DNA of 64,000 nucleotides from Eubacteriales bacterium (GCA_030536555.1 JAUNPU010000004.1:1-64000); one strand, 5' to 3'. Positions 51,415 through 60,470 are shown, counted from the first letter of the stretch. Translations and numbers: made by a program. The notes: a model not told the origin generated them from the sequence alone.

Positions 51415-51686
51415 ATCCGTCGTCCCCCTGTCATATTATTCTGCGGACACCCCTTCCGCTCTTATCGCAGTTTCGATTCCGGTGCAGTATGTCTTCAAAT
51501 TCACACCAGTTGTCATATTCGCACTGCGTCCTCTCTAATAGAATACCATTTGAGATGTGAATAATCAACAAAAAGAAATGACTTATTTTTAACATACTTT
51601 GTTTATTTCTATAGATTTTTTTTCGGTTCCGTGCTAAAATAGTAGGTACATTTATTGAATCAGCACATTTACGAGGAGGGTTAGAC
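51415..51686. promoter_or_regulatory. Divergent control region of the two hydrogenase operons
   Basis: The 272-bp gap separates the sensory operon (minus) from the trimeric hydrogenase operon (plus). The part next to the plus operon is AT-rich, with TAAAAT about 40 bases before the AGGAGGG ribosome binding site as a possible -10 element. No clear Rex-type palindrome is visible. If the sensory operon controls the enzyme operon, this is where it must act. Confidence 0.4.
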
Positions 51687-52181
51687 ATGGCTTGCAAAAA
51701 AGAAGGTGTTCCGTTCAGCGGCACTCCCGAGCAGGAAGCTGCTTTAAAGAAAGTTATCGCTGAACTCAAGGACACAAAAGGCGCATTGATGCCGATCATG
51801 CAGCATGCGCAGGAGATTTACGGCTATCTTCCAATCGAAGTTCAGACTATGATATCAGATGAGACTGGTATTCCGCTGGAAAAGATTTACGGCGTTTCTA
51901 CATTCTATGCACAGTTCGCACTTCAGCCAAAGGGCAAATATCAGATTTCCGTTTGTCTGGGAACTGCCTGTTATGTAAAGGGTTCCGGAGCGATCTTCAG
52001 TAAACTGGAAGAGCTCCTTGGCATCACCAATGGTGAATGTACCCCGGACGGCAGATTCTCACTGGATTCCTGCCGCTGTGTCGGTGCCTGCGGTCTTGCT
52101 CCTGTCATGATGATCAATGACGAGGTGTACGGACGACTGGTTCCGGACGATATCCCGGGTATTCTGGCAAAGTATCAGTAA
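51687..52181 (+). CDS. hydC: NuoE-like [2Fe-2S] subunit of the trimeric hydrogenase
   Basis: The 164-residue product has the thioredoxin-like [2Fe-2S] fold. Cysteines are in CLGTACYVKG (C-x4-C) and CRCVGACGLAP (C-x3-C), preceded by the helical YGYLPIEVQTMISDETGIPLEKIYGVSTFYAQF typical of NuoE/HydC. It relays electrons within the NAD-linked [FeFe] hydrogenase. It is the first gene of an operon followed by HATPase, 2Fe-2S, NuoF-like and hydrogenase genes. In characterised trimeric enzymes this set oxidises NADH and reduced ferredoxin together to make H2. Confidence 0.88.
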   Translation: MACKKEGVPFSGTPEQEAALKKVIAELKDTKGALMPIMQHAQEIYGYLPIEVQTMISDETGIPLEKIYGVSTFYAQFALQPKGKYQISVCLGTACYVKGSGAIFSKLEELLGITNGECTPDGRFSLDSCRCVGACGLAPVMMINDEVYGRLVPDDIPGILAKYQ

Positions 52182-52185
52182 GCCT

Positions 52186-52743
52186 ATGATGCCTGAGATT
52201 TCCCTGAATATTCTGGATGTAGCAGAGAATTCCACCAGAGCCGGAGCATCCCTGGTGCAGATCACCGTGGATGCGGATATTGATGGAGACCGCCTGACGG
52301 TCACCATCGCAGACGACGGCTGCGGCATGACACCGGAGCAGGTTGCAAGAGTGACCGATCCGTTCTTCACCAGCCGCACCACCAGAAAGGTTGGACTGGG
52401 CGTGCCGTTTTTCAAGCTGGCGGCAGAGAGTACCGGCGGTTCCTTTTCCATCGAATCGGAGCCGGGCGTGGGGACCACGGTGACGGCAGTCTTTGTACTG
52501 TCCCACATCGACCGGATGCCGTTAGGTGACATTACCAGCACGATCCACCAGCTGATCGTCTACCATCCGGATACGGACTTTCTCTATCGGTATCTGTATG
52601 GCGGAGCATCCTTCGATCTGGATACCCGAAGCTTCCGTGAGATTTTGGGCGATGTGCCCTTTGACAGTCCGGAGATTTCGGCTTACATCAAAGAATATCT
52701 GACTGAAAACAAACTGGAGACAGACGGCGGCGCAGTCTACTGA
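52186..52743 (+). CDS. HATPase-domain protein inside the trimeric hydrogenase operon
   Basis: The start at 52186 lies five bases after the hydC stop; a longer frame would overlap hydC, so coupling is likely. Residues 1-110 form a GHKL ATPase (LDVAENSTRAGASLVQI, then ADDGCGMTPEQVARVTDPFFTSRTTRKVGLGVPFFKLAAES, then GVGTTVTAVFVL). Residues 110-185 are a separate domain I do not recognise. A histidine-kinase-like ATPase without sensor or receiver here is a recurrent feature of clostridial hydrogenase operons. Its target is unknown. Confidence 0.78.
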   Translation: MMPEISLNILDVAENSTRAGASLVQITVDADIDGDRLTVTIADDGCGMTPEQVARVTDPFFTSRTTRKVGLGVPFFKLAAESTGGSFSIESEPGVGTTVTAVFVLSHIDRMPLGDITSTIHQLIVYHPDTDFLYRYLYGGASFDLDTRSFREILGDVPFDSPEISAYIKEYLTENKLETDGGAVY

Positions 52744-52789
52744 TGCCACAGACCGTCTGGCAGTGCCACATATCATTGGAGGTTTATAC

Positions 52790-53167
52790 ATGAAGAGTCT
52801 TGAAGAATTAAGAGCAATCCGCGAGAAGATGCAGAATCAGGTAAGCATGCGTGCGGAAGACCACACCCACACCCGCGTGGTTGTCGGTATGGCTACCTGC
52901 GGCATCGCAAGCGGCGCAAGACCTGTCCTGAACGCATTATCCACCCTGGTTCAGGAGAAGGGTCTGACCAACAAAGTAGCTGTAACCCAGACCGGCTGCA
53001 TCGGCTTATGCCAGTACGAGCCGATCGTTGAAGTGATGGAACCGGGCAAGCCGAAGGTAACCTACATCAAGATGAACGCAGAGAAGGCCGCAGAGGTGGT
53101 TGAGCGTCATCTGATCGGCGGACACATCGTCGAGGCTTACACCCTGAATTCAGCTGACATCAAATAA
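52790..53167 (+). CDS. Small thioredoxin-like [2Fe-2S] ferredoxin
   Basis: The start at 52790 after TTGGAGG gives 125 residues. An N-terminal helix (MKSLEELRAIREKM) precedes a thioredoxin-like [2Fe-2S] domain with cysteines in GMATCGIASGA and QTGCIGLCQYEP. This is the same fold as the N-terminal part of the next protein and acts as an extra electron carrier in the complex. It is a normal member of clostridial hyd operons. Confidence 0.85.
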   Translation: MKSLEELRAIREKMQNQVSMRAEDHTHTRVVVGMATCGIASGARPVLNALSTLVQEKGLTNKVAVTQTGCIGLCQYEPIVEVMEPGKPKVTYIKMNAEKAAEVVERHLIGGHIVEAYTLNSADIK

Positions 53168-53180
53168 GGAGGAACTGCAA

Positions 53181-54968
53181 ATGTATCGTTCACATGTATT
53201 GGTTTGCGGCGGAACAGGATGTACCTCCTCCGGAAGCCAGAAGATAATGGAAGCCCTGAAAGAAGAGATTGCCAAGGCCGGACTTGACCAGGAAGTATCC
53301 GTAGTCCAGACCGGTTGTCATGGTCTCTGTGCACTGGGTCCGATCATGATCATTTACCCGGATGCAACCTTCTACTCCATGGTGAAGGTAGAAGATATTC
53401 CTGAGATCGTTCAGGAGCACTTACTGAAAGGCCGTGTTGTTACCCGCCTTCTGTATCAGGAGACCGTAACCCCGGCCGGTGTCAAGGCTCTGATCGACAC
53501 CGATTTCTACAAGAAGCAGCACCGTATCGCACTGAGAAACTGCGGTATCATCAACCCGGAAGTGATCGAGGAGTACATCGGTACCGGCGGCTATCAGGCA
53601 CTTGGTAAGGTCCTGACCGAGATGACCCCGGATGAGGTTATCCAGTGTCTCCTGGACTCCGGTCTGCGCGGCAGAGGCGGCGGCGGATTCCCCACCGGCT
53701 TAAAGTGGAAGCTTGCCAAGGGCAATGCCGCTGACCAGAAGTATGTCTGCTGTAACGCCGACGAGGGTGACCCGGGTGCATTCATGGACCGTTCCATTCT
53801 GGAAGGTGATCCTCATGCCGTATTGGAGGCTATGGCGATTGCCGGTTACGCAATCGGCGCCAATCAGGGTTACATCTACGTTCGTGCAGAGTACCCGATT
53901 GCGGTACAGCGTTTAAAGATTGCGATTCAGCAGGCTCACGAGCAGGAGTTGCTTGGCAAAGACATTTTCGGAACCGGATTTGACTTTGATATTGATCTGC
54001 GTCTGGGCGCAGGTGCATTCGTATGTGGTGAGGAGACCGCGCTGATGACCTCCATCGAGGGCAACCGTGGTGAGCCGCGTCCGAGACCGCCGTTCCCGGC
54101 ACAGAAGGGTCTGTTCGGCAAACCGACCATTTTAAATAACGTAGAGACCTATGCCAACATCCCGCAGATCATCCTGAATGGTCCGGAATGGTTCGCATCC
54201 ATGGGTACCGAGAAGTCCAAAGGAACCAAGGTATTCGCATTAGGCGGCAAGATTCACAACACCGGTCTGGTTGAGATTCCCATGGGTACCACCCTCCGCG
54301 AGGTAATCGAGGAGATCGGCGGCGGCATCCCCAACGGCAAGAAGTTCAAAGCTGCACAGACAGGCGGTCCGTCCGGCGGATGTATCCCGGCTGAGCATTT
54401 TGATATCCCGATCGACTATGACAACCTGATCTCCATCGGTTCCATGATGGGTTCCGGCGGTCTGATCGTCATGGACGAAGACGATTGTATGGTTGATATC
54501 GCCAAGTTCTTCCTGGAGTTCACCGTTGAGGAGTCCTGTGGTAAGTGTACAGCCTGCCGTATCGGAACCAAGCGCATGGTTGAGATTCTGGAGAAGATCA
54601 CCAAGGGCAAGGCTACCATGGAAGACTTGGACAAGCTGGAAGAACTCTGCTACTACGTGAAGGACAACTCTGCATGTGCACTGGGTCAGACTGCACCGAA
54701 CCCGGTACTGTCCACCCTGCGCTACTTCCGGGATGAGTACGAGGCTCATATCAAAGAGAAACGCTGCCCGGCTGGCGTATGTAAGGCACTGCTCTCCTAC
54801 CATATTGATCCGGATAAATGTAAAGGCTGTACCCTGTGCGCACGGAACTGTCCGGCTGGCGCAATCATGGGCAGCGTGAAGAATCCGCATGTGATCGACA
54901 CTGACAAGTGTCTGAAGTGCGGCGTCTGCATGGAGAAGTGTAAATTCGGCGCAATCTACAAACAGTAA
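53181..54968 (+). CDS. hydB: NuoF-like flavin subunit of the trimeric hydrogenase
   Basis: A 595-residue protein. An N-terminal [2Fe-2S] thioredoxin-like domain (CGGTGCTSSGS, QTGCHGLCALGP) precedes a NuoF core with the FMN site (GLRGRGGGGFPTGLKW, NADEGDPGAFMDR) and NADH-binding region (GAGAFVCGEETALMTSIEG). The [4Fe-4S] motif ESCGKCTACRIGTKRM follows, and a C-terminal double [4Fe-4S] ferredoxin domain (CKGCTLCARNCP, CLKCGVCMEKCKFG). This subunit oxidises NADH or carries out flavin-based bifurcation. It is 16 bases before the hydrogenase subunit gene. Confidence 0.92.
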   Translation: MYRSHVLVCGGTGCTSSGSQKIMEALKEEIAKAGLDQEVSVVQTGCHGLCALGPIMIIYPDATFYSMVKVEDIPEIVQEHLLKGRVVTRLLYQETVTPAGVKALIDTDFYKKQHRIALRNCGIINPEVIEEYIGTGGYQALGKVLTEMTPDEVIQCLLDSGLRGRGGGGFPTGLKWKLAKGNAADQKYVCCNADEGDPGAFMDRSILEGDPHAVLEAMAIAGYAIGANQGYIYVRAEYPIAVQRLKIAIQQAHEQELLGKDIFGTGFDFDIDLRLGAGAFVCGEETALMTSIEGNRGEPRPRPPFPAQKGLFGKPTILNNVETYANIPQIILNGPEWFASMGTEKSKGTKVFALGGKIHNTGLVEIPMGTTLREVIEEIGGGIPNGKKFKAAQTGGPSGGCIPAEHFDIPIDYDNLISIGSMMGSGGLIVMDEDDCMVDIAKFFLEFTVEESCGKCTACRIGTKRMVEILEKITKGKATMEDLDKLEELCYYVKDNSACALGQTAPNPVLSTLRYFRDEYEAHIKEKRCPAGVCKALLSYHIDPDKCKGCTLCARNCPAGAIMGSVKNPHVIDTDKCLKCGVCMEKCKFGAIYKQ

Positions 54969-54983
54969 TGGAGGAGAATTGAT

Positions 54984-56732
54984 ATGGAGAATATTACAAT
55001 TAAAATTAACGGCTTAGAAGTAAGCGCTCCAGCAGGTTCCACCATTCTGGAAGCAGCCAGACTGGCTCATATCGAGATCCCGACCCTGTGTTTCTTAAAG
55101 GACCTCAATGAGATCGCAGCCTGCCGTATGTGTGTGGTGGAAGTGAAGGGCGCAAGAAGTCTGGTGGCTTCCTGTGTATATCCGATTAACCCGAACATGG
55201 AAGTATGGACCAACACCCCGAAGGTACTGGAGTCCCGCAGAAAGACCTTGCAGCTTCTGTTATCCAACCATGACCGCAAGTGCTTATCCTGTGTCCGCAG
55301 CGGCAACTGTGAGCTGCAGCAGCTGGCCAAGGAGCTGGGTGTAGAGGATGAAGGCTACTACGATGGCGAGCGCACTCCGTCCTGCATCGACGACAGTGCC
55401 GTACATATGATCCGCGACAACAGCAAGTGTATCCTGTGTCGCCGCTGCTCTGCAGTCTGCGAGAAGGTACAGGGTGTCGGTGTCATCGGACCGAACAACC
55501 GTGGCTTCGCTACCTTTATCGGCTCTGCATTTGACATGGGTCTGGGCGAAACCTCCTGCGTATCCTGTGGTCAGTGTATCGCAGTCTGCCCGACCGGCGC
55601 TCTCCAGGAGAAGTCCCAAGTGGACGAGGTTCTGGCAGCTATCGCAGATCCGTCCAAACACGTGATTGTACAGACCGCTCCGGCAGTCCGTGCAGCACTG
55701 GGCGAGGAGTTTGGCTACCCGATCGGTACCAACGTGGAAGGCAAGATGGCAGCTGCCCTGCGCAGAATCGGCTTTGATAAAGTATTTGACACCAACTTCA
55801 GTGCAGACCTTACCATCATGGAGGAGGCTCACGAGTTCCTTGACCGAGTACAGAACGGCGGCGTACTTCCGCTGATCACCTCCTGTTCCCCGGGCTGGAT
55901 CAAATACTGTGAGCATTATTTCCCGGATATGACCGAGAACTTATCCAGCTGTAAGTCTCCGCAGCAGATGTTTGGCGCGATTGCCAAGTCCTACTATGCT
56001 GAGAAGATGGGACTGGATCCGAAGGATATCGTATCCGTATCCATTATGCCGTGTACCGCGAAGAAGTTCGAGGTTCAGCGCCCGGATGAGGCAGCCAACG
56101 GCGTACCGGATGTGGACTACTCCCTGACCACCAGAGAGCTTGCCCGCATGATCAAGAAGGTAGGTCTGCGCTTCACCAACCTTCCGGACGAGGGCTTCGA
56201 CGCTCCTCTGGGACTGGGCACCGGCGCAGCTGTGATCTTCGGTACCACCGGCGGCGTTATGGAAGCAGCCCTGCGTACCGCAGTGGAGACCCTGACCGGC
56301 GAAGAGCTGGCTAACCTGGACTTCACCGATGTCCGCGGTATGGAAGGCATCAAGGAAGCTACCTATCCGGTAGCAGGTCTGGAAGTCAAGGTTGCCGTTG
56401 CTTCCGGTCTGAACAACGCCAAGAAGCTGCTTGAGAAAGTGAAGTCCGGCGAAGCCAACTACCACTTTATCGAGATCATGGGCTGCCCGGGCGGATGTAT
56501 CAACGGCGGCGGTCAGCCTCAGCAGCCTGGCTACGTTCGCAACACCGTGGATATCCGCGCTCTGCGTGCCAACGTGCTGTATGAGTCCGACAAGAACAAC
56601 CCGATCCGGAAGTCTCACGAGAACCCGGCCATCAAGGAGCTGTACGCAACCTACCTTGGCGAACCGGGAAGCCCGAAGGCTCACCACCTGTTACATACCA
56701 CTTACGTGAAGAGAAGTATTAACCACAACTAA
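54984..56732 (+). CDS. hydA: [FeFe] hydrogenase catalytic subunit of the trimeric enzyme
   Basis: A 582-residue protein. It starts with a [2Fe-2S] plant-type ferredoxin domain (CRMCVVEVKG), then the His-ligated [4Fe-4S] site (CLSCVRSGNCELQ), two [4Fe-4S] clusters (CILCRRCSAVCE, CVSCGQCIAVCP), and the H-cluster domain with L1 TSCSPGW at residues 299-305, L2 MPCTAKKFE and L3 MGCPGGCINGGG. It is the site of H2 formation. L1 has Ser in the position after the first Cys, whereas textbook enzymes have TSCCPGW; this may be normal for trimeric enzymes of this group. It is the last gene of the operon and is followed by a strong terminator. Confidence 0.93.
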   Translation: MENITIKINGLEVSAPAGSTILEAARLAHIEIPTLCFLKDLNEIAACRMCVVEVKGARSLVASCVYPINPNMEVWTNTPKVLESRRKTLQLLLSNHDRKCLSCVRSGNCELQQLAKELGVEDEGYYDGERTPSCIDDSAVHMIRDNSKCILCRRCSAVCEKVQGVGVIGPNNRGFATFIGSAFDMGLGETSCVSCGQCIAVCPTGALQEKSQVDEVLAAIADPSKHVIVQTAPAVRAALGEEFGYPIGTNVEGKMAAALRRIGFDKVFDTNFSADLTIMEEAHEFLDRVQNGGVLPLITSCSPGWIKYCEHYFPDMTENLSSCKSPQQMFGAIAKSYYAEKMGLDPKDIVSVSIMPCTAKKFEVQRPDEAANGVPDVDYSLTTRELARMIKKVGLRFTNLPDEGFDAPLGLGTGAAVIFGTTGGVMEAALRTAVETLTGEELANLDFTDVRGMEGIKEATYPVAGLEVKVAVASGLNNAKKLLEKVKSGEANYHFIEIMGCPGGCINGGGQPQQPGYVRNTVDIRALRANVLYESDKNNPIRKSHENPAIKELYATYLGEPGSPKAHHLLHTTYVKRSINHN

Positions 56733-56749
56733 TTAGAACATAACAATAA

Positions 56750-56797
56750 CCCCCGCGGCTGCCGGAGTTTCCGGTGACCGCGGGGGCTGTTTTTTAT
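56750..56797 (+). terminator. Terminator of the trimeric hydrogenase operon
   Basis: CCCCCGCGG (56750-56758) and CCGCGGGGG (56778-56786), with internal GCCGGA/TCCGGT pairing, are followed by CTGTTTTTTATTTT. It begins 17 bases after the hydA stop. Confidence 0.92.
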
Positions 56798-56820
56798 TTT
56801 CGTTAAATTTATCCAAACTC

Positions 56821-58341
56821 TTATTCCAGCTTCATCTGTCCATAAATATCCAGAATATCTTCCGTTATCTCCGGTCCCTGCTCCACGAACTTCTGAAACA
56901 ACGCATTCGCTTCTGCGACGTCACGGGTCAGATAGCGGCTGATCTGCCAGTCAGTAACCTCCTCCTTGTGCACAATCAGATTCACAGTCTCCTCCTTCAT
57001 CTGCACACTGCGTTGTCGCTGCTCTATGACATTGCCATCGCTGTCAATCAGCAGGCTCTGCTGTCTGGAGAGATACTCGCCGGAATAGAATCCAATACTT
57101 TTCTCCCATTGTTCCGTGTCATCCAGATACGCTTCCGAAAAGTGGAAGGTCAGGCACCGCCTGCCGTCTTCCATGGTTTCTGTGATACTTCCCAGCCCCT
57201 TCACCCCCGGGAAGCTGATGTGACCGCCTGTAAAATGATAATTTTCCACGTCCGATACGGCAAATCCCGGCTCGTGCTGCTTCTGCATCCAGTCTTCCTG
57301 TCTGTACCAGGCTCCGCCCGCAAAGACATGTTCTGAACGCATGATATTTTCCTCCGTGTAATCCCGGTAATTGCTCTGGAGCACCTTCACACCGTCTTCT
57401 TCCGGATGGAACAGAATCGTCATATCCTTATCCCCCGTGCGAATGTAAAGAGCACCGGCCCGGTCATAGGAAGCACCTGCCTGTTCTCCGGTATACTGGG
57501 CTTTCAGCGGTATCTGGTACACCATCACATACTCCTCCGGCTGCTGCCACTGCTCCTGAAATGCTTCATATTCCAGATACTCCGGCGTCTTGCGTGCTTC
57601 CTCCTCTGCCTTCACAATCGCTTCTGCCTGCACCATGGTATCACTGTCATACACTGCAAATCCCAGTGCCGCAGGAACCAGAATCATGCCTCCCAACAGA
57701 CCCCCGGCTGCCGCATTCCTTATGATCCAGATTCTCCTGGCATGCTGTGCCGTCTGCTTCCCCTTCTTCCTGTCTGATTCCATCCCGGCTTCCGACATAC
57801 CAGTTTCAGTCACATCCCCTTCCACATCCGAGGCCGCATCCGAAACCACGTCCGAAGCCGCATCCAGCGCCTCCTGATAAGCTTCCCAGCTTCTCCACGC
57901 TCCGTTGCATGCCAGATAATAAAGCAGTACGCCGATCAGCCCCATATCCCAGAAGAACAGATTTCCGCCAAACTGATACCGTGTTGGGACCACCATAGAC
58001 CCGTGAACAAATACTGCAATCAGCCCGAACCCGAATACAGTTCGACCACCAAAACGGTCCGACACCGTCAGCGTTCCCTGCATACAGCCCACATAGGCTC
58101 TGCCCGCTATAGCAAGGGTAAAGAGTGCAAATGCCATACTGCTGAACTGCGTCCGGTTGACATCCGGCACACTCAAATAAAACACCAGCATCAACGCTCC
58201 CAGCGCCACAATCACCAGCATCATAGCGTAAGCGCCCTTTTCCATCTGCCTGCTGTTGTACTCGTCCCTCTGGTCTCCGTCTCCCCGAATCAGGACCTCC
58301 GCCAGACGAAAGAACCCATTTACGCCTCCTGATTTCTTCAT
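56821..58341 (-). CDS. Hypothetical polytopic membrane protein of an HTH module
   Basis: The start at 58341 shares one base with the stop of the HTH gene (TGATG). Of about 506 residues, the N-terminal 150 contain four to five helices. A linker with repeats (SDVVSDAASDVEGDV) and a basic stretch follow, then one more helix (residues about 212-232). The large extracytoplasmic domain carries YTEENIMRSEHVFAGGAWYRQEDWM and ITETMEDGRRCLTFHFSEAYL. I do not recognise the family. The fixed pairing with a small XRE regulator resembles DUF-type membrane stress modules in Firmicutes. Confidence 0.6.
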   Translation of the reverse strand: MKKSGGVNGFFRLAEVLIRGDGDQRDEYNSRQMEKGAYAMMLVIVALGALMLVFYLSVPDVNRTQFSSMAFALFTLAIAGRAYVGCMQGTLTVSDRFGGRTVFGFGLIAVFVHGSMVVPTRYQFGGNLFFWDMGLIGVLLYYLACNGAWRSWEAYQEALDAASDVVSDAASDVEGDVTETGMSEAGMESDRKKGKQTAQHARRIWIIRNAAAGGLLGGMILVPAALGFAVYDSDTMVQAEAIVKAEEEARKTPEYLEYEAFQEQWQQPEEYVMVYQIPLKAQYTGEQAGASYDRAGALYIRTGDKDMTILFHPEEDGVKVLQSNYRDYTEENIMRSEHVFAGGAWYRQEDWMQKQHEPGFAVSDVENYHFTGGHISFPGVKGLGSITETMEDGRRCLTFHFSEAYLDDTEQWEKSIGFYSGEYLSRQQSLLIDSDGNVIEQRQRSVQMKEETVNLIVHKEEVTDWQISRYLTRDVAEANALFQKFVEQGPEITEDILDIYGQMKLE

Positions 58342-58550
58342 CACTGCCCCTCCTTCTCCTTCCAGAACAAATCATCCAGTGTCTTATCCAGAATCCAGCA
58401 GATACTCAGCGCCAGCGCAATGGAAGGATTAAAATCCCCCCGCTCGATCATATTCACCGTCTGTCTGGACACCCCGGCTCTCCTTGCCAGCTCCTCCTGG
58501 GATAACCCTTTTGCAAGCCGTGCCTCCTTCATCCTCAGATTCCGCTCCAT
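58341..58550 (-). CDS. Small XRE-family regulator
   Basis: A 69-residue HTH protein (RMKEARLAKGLSQEELARRAGVSRQTVNMIERGDFNPSIALALSI, then LDDLFWKEKEGQ). It is of the short type that pairs with a membrane protein gene and represses its own operon. The start follows AGGAACTACAC. Two near-identical 19-bp repeats upstream (58658-58709) are good operator candidates. Confidence 0.85.
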   Translation of the reverse strand: MERNLRMKEARLAKGLSQEELARRAGVSRQTVNMIERGDFNPSIALALSICWILDKTLDDLFWKEKEGQ

Positions 58551-58657
58551 GTGTAGTTCCTGCTTTCCTTAAAATTCAATATCTCATAGTATCTGCACAG
58601 ATTACACTATTCCCTTATAGCAATCTTAAATGGCAGTCTCATCTTTCATTACGATTA

Positions 58658-58709
58658 TGTCAATTATATTTTACATCCATCAGGCACTTTTATCAATTAT
58701 ATTAGACAT
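58658..58709 (-). promoter_or_regulatory. Direct-repeat operators upstream of the XRE gene
   Basis: The 19-bp sequences at 58658-58676 (TGTCAATTATATTTTACAT) and 58691-58709 (TATCAATTATATTAGACAT) differ at only a few positions. They are 33 bp apart, about three helical turns. On the minus strand they provide TATAAT-like and TTGACA-like hexamers. They probably form the autoregulated promoter. Confidence 0.65.
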
Positions 58710-58725
58710 ATCTGTAAGAAAGAAA

Positions 58726-58773
58726 AGCAGCACGGAAAGAAGTTTCACCAGTCCATAACAAACCAGTGCTGCT
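58726..58773 (-). terminator. Terminator after the kinase-like gene
   Basis: AGCAGCAC (58726-58733) and GTGCTGCT (58766-58773) enclose a 32-nt loop and, on the minus strand, run into TTTTCTTTC. It starts about 43 bases after the stop of the kinase-like gene. Confidence 0.65.
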
Positions 58774-58815
58774 GTCCTTCCGGCTGCTTCCACATATACC
58801 GTCAGCTATCTTATT

Positions 58816-59898
58816 TCAAATCGAAATACTGTGCTCCCGAATCTCAAATGCTTCCAGATACCGCATCTCCATGGGAATCCACTCCTTCACGAACCGCTCC
58901 AGCATCGCCTCGCCGTTGCGCTTCAGGATCCGGTTCTTCTGCTCCTCTGGCTCAATCCCGTAGAAGAACCGCAGGTCATATGCCCCTTTAAAGTACGGAT
59001 GCTGGCTGTAAGCCCCCTCGATGATATTCAGTCTCCTGTACGGCACCTGCACCATCTCTGCAAGGCTTCTGGTTCCGCAGTCAAATACCTGATACCGGAA
59101 GCCGTTCGGGTCTGCCAGATGCGCCAGCACCTCATCGGCAAACCGCTCATAGTCCACATTGCCGCCAATCTCTGCCAGCCGCTCCTCACATCTCTGCTCC
59201 GGCCGCAGAAAGAAATCATCCATATGGAACAGGTTACAGTCATAGATCTCGTTCAGAATCCGCCCCAGGGTACTCTTGCCGCTTCCGCACATCCCGTCAA
59301 TGGCAACCGTCACCTGTCCGTTCCCCGCCTGTGTCAGAGCCCGGTCGATTGCCAGAAAGACCGGATAATAATGGGTATAGCACTCTGCCACCACCCGGTA
59401 GGAGGGATGATAATGGCTGCGATACCAGTCACTGTGGCTCACCGGCGGATACCCCTGCGCCCGATAAGCGGCAAGGTACACCTGCGCATCTTCCACCTTC
59501 CAGGGCAGTTCCCCGCTCTCGCAGCATGCCAGCAGCAGCTCCAGCTTCTTCTCAAACCGCTCCTTCTTCCCGATCTTCTGATCTGCAGTGCGAACGAACA
59601 TCTGGTTCAACGTCTCCGGAAGCAGCCCTGCATCCAGAGCAGAGAGATGCAGCCGGCACATACCGTCGCCAATGTCCTCATATGGAAGTTCCCATTCATC
59701 GTCCCCGGAATTTTTCTCTCCTGCCACTTTCCATGTCAGCCGCTCCGTCTCCCACTCCTGCCGGATCCGCTCCAGACTCTTCGCCGGATTCGCCACCATA
59801 TGCCCGCCGCCAAATTCACTTTGAAAAAGCAGCTTGACTGCATCCTCAAGCTGCATCTGCGGATAACGGGCAAACTGCTTCATCAATAGTTCTTTCAT
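58816..59898 (-). CDS. Uridine-kinase-family (P-loop) protein with N-terminal helical domain
   Basis: The start at 59898 gives 360 residues; it lies two bases after the ECF gene stop. The N-terminal 175 residues (LEDAVKLLFQSEFGGGHM, then YEDIGDGMCRLHLSAL) are a conserved domain of unknown role. The C-terminal half is a kinase: VTVAIDGMCGSGKSTLGRIL (Walker A), FHMDDFFLRPEQRCEERLAEIGGNVDYERF, and IIEGAYSQHPYFKGAYDLRFFYG. It phosphorylates a nucleoside-like or vitamin alcohol. The tight link to an ECF S-component suggests that the kinase traps the imported compound, but its identity is unknown. Confidence 0.75.
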   Translation of the reverse strand: MKELLMKQFARYPQMQLEDAVKLLFQSEFGGGHMVANPAKSLERIRQEWETERLTWKVAGEKNSGDDEWELPYEDIGDGMCRLHLSALDAGLLPETLNQMFVRTADQKIGKKERFEKKLELLLACCESGELPWKVEDAQVYLAAYRAQGYPPVSHSDWYRSHYHPSYRVVAECYTHYYPVFLAIDRALTQAGNGQVTVAIDGMCGSGKSTLGRILNEIYDCNLFHMDDFFLRPEQRCEERLAEIGGNVDYERFADEVLAHLADPNGFRYQVFDCGTRSLAEMVQVPYRRLNIIEGAYSQHPYFKGAYDLRFFYGIEPEEQKNRILKRNGEAMLERFVKEWIPMEMRYLEAFEIREHSISI

Positions 59899-59900
59899 GG

Positions 59901-60470
59901 TTATCTCATCACCTTTGCCTGTCGTAATGCCATAATCATAACAGGAATCAGGACAATCTGCAAGATAATTCCCGGAATTGCATTCACAAATCCACCTGCA
60001 ATAAACATCTGCACAGAAAATGCTTTTCCGGCTACGCCGTACAGCGGAATGCTGACCACGCCCCATACCAGGCGACCCACCAGCATTGCTCCCAGCAGGC
60101 TGATATACAAAGTTCCATTGGTCTTCGGAAGCTTCTCATACAGAATTCCGGTCACTGCGCCGTAAGCAGCCAGTTCAAACGCCATCGCAGCGCCGGTAGG
60201 CATCAGCGGCGGCATACCAAACATCACACTGCGCAGCAGCGGAACGATCAGTCCCACCAGAAGTCCGTACTTCCATCCACACACATAACCACAGATCAGC
60301 ACCGGAATATGCATCGGCAAAAGCCTGCTTCCAATCCCCGGAATCTGCCCTGTCAGAAACGGCATCACAATCCCCAATGCCAGAAACATCGCCGCCAGCA
60401 CCATGTTGGACACTGCGCTCCGCTCTCCATAAACTGCCTCATTCACTTTCATTGCACCTGTTGTCGCCAT
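59901..60470 (-). CDS. ECF transporter S component, substrate unknown
   Basis: The start at 60470 after AAGGGAATTGAT gives 189 residues with six helices. The N-terminal helix (SNMVLAAMFLALGIVMPFLTGQIPGIG) has the small-residue pattern of S components, followed by RLLPMHIPVLICGYVCGWKYGLLVGLIVPLLRS. S components bind a vitamin or similar micronutrient and share an energising module encoded elsewhere. The coupling with a P-loop kinase suggests metabolic trapping. A hairpin with a T-run about 70 bases upstream may regulate it. Confidence 0.78.
   Translation of the reverse strand: MATTGAMKVNEAVYGERSAVSNMVLAAMFLALGIVMPFLTGQIPGIGSRLLPMHIPVLICGYVCGWKYGLLVGLIVPLLRSVMFGMPPLMPTGAAMAFELAAYGAVTGILYEKLPKTNGTLYISLLGAMLVGRLVWGVVSIPLYGVAGKAFSVQMFIAGGFVNAIPGIILQIVLIPVMIMALRQAKVMR

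Noticed and set aside
49929..51560. Long open frame (543 codons) on the plus strand across the sensory hydrogenase operon
   Set aside because: It is antisense to clearly recognisable coding genes, and its product is rich in His, Arg, Cys and Pro without domain motifs; it arises from codon bias.
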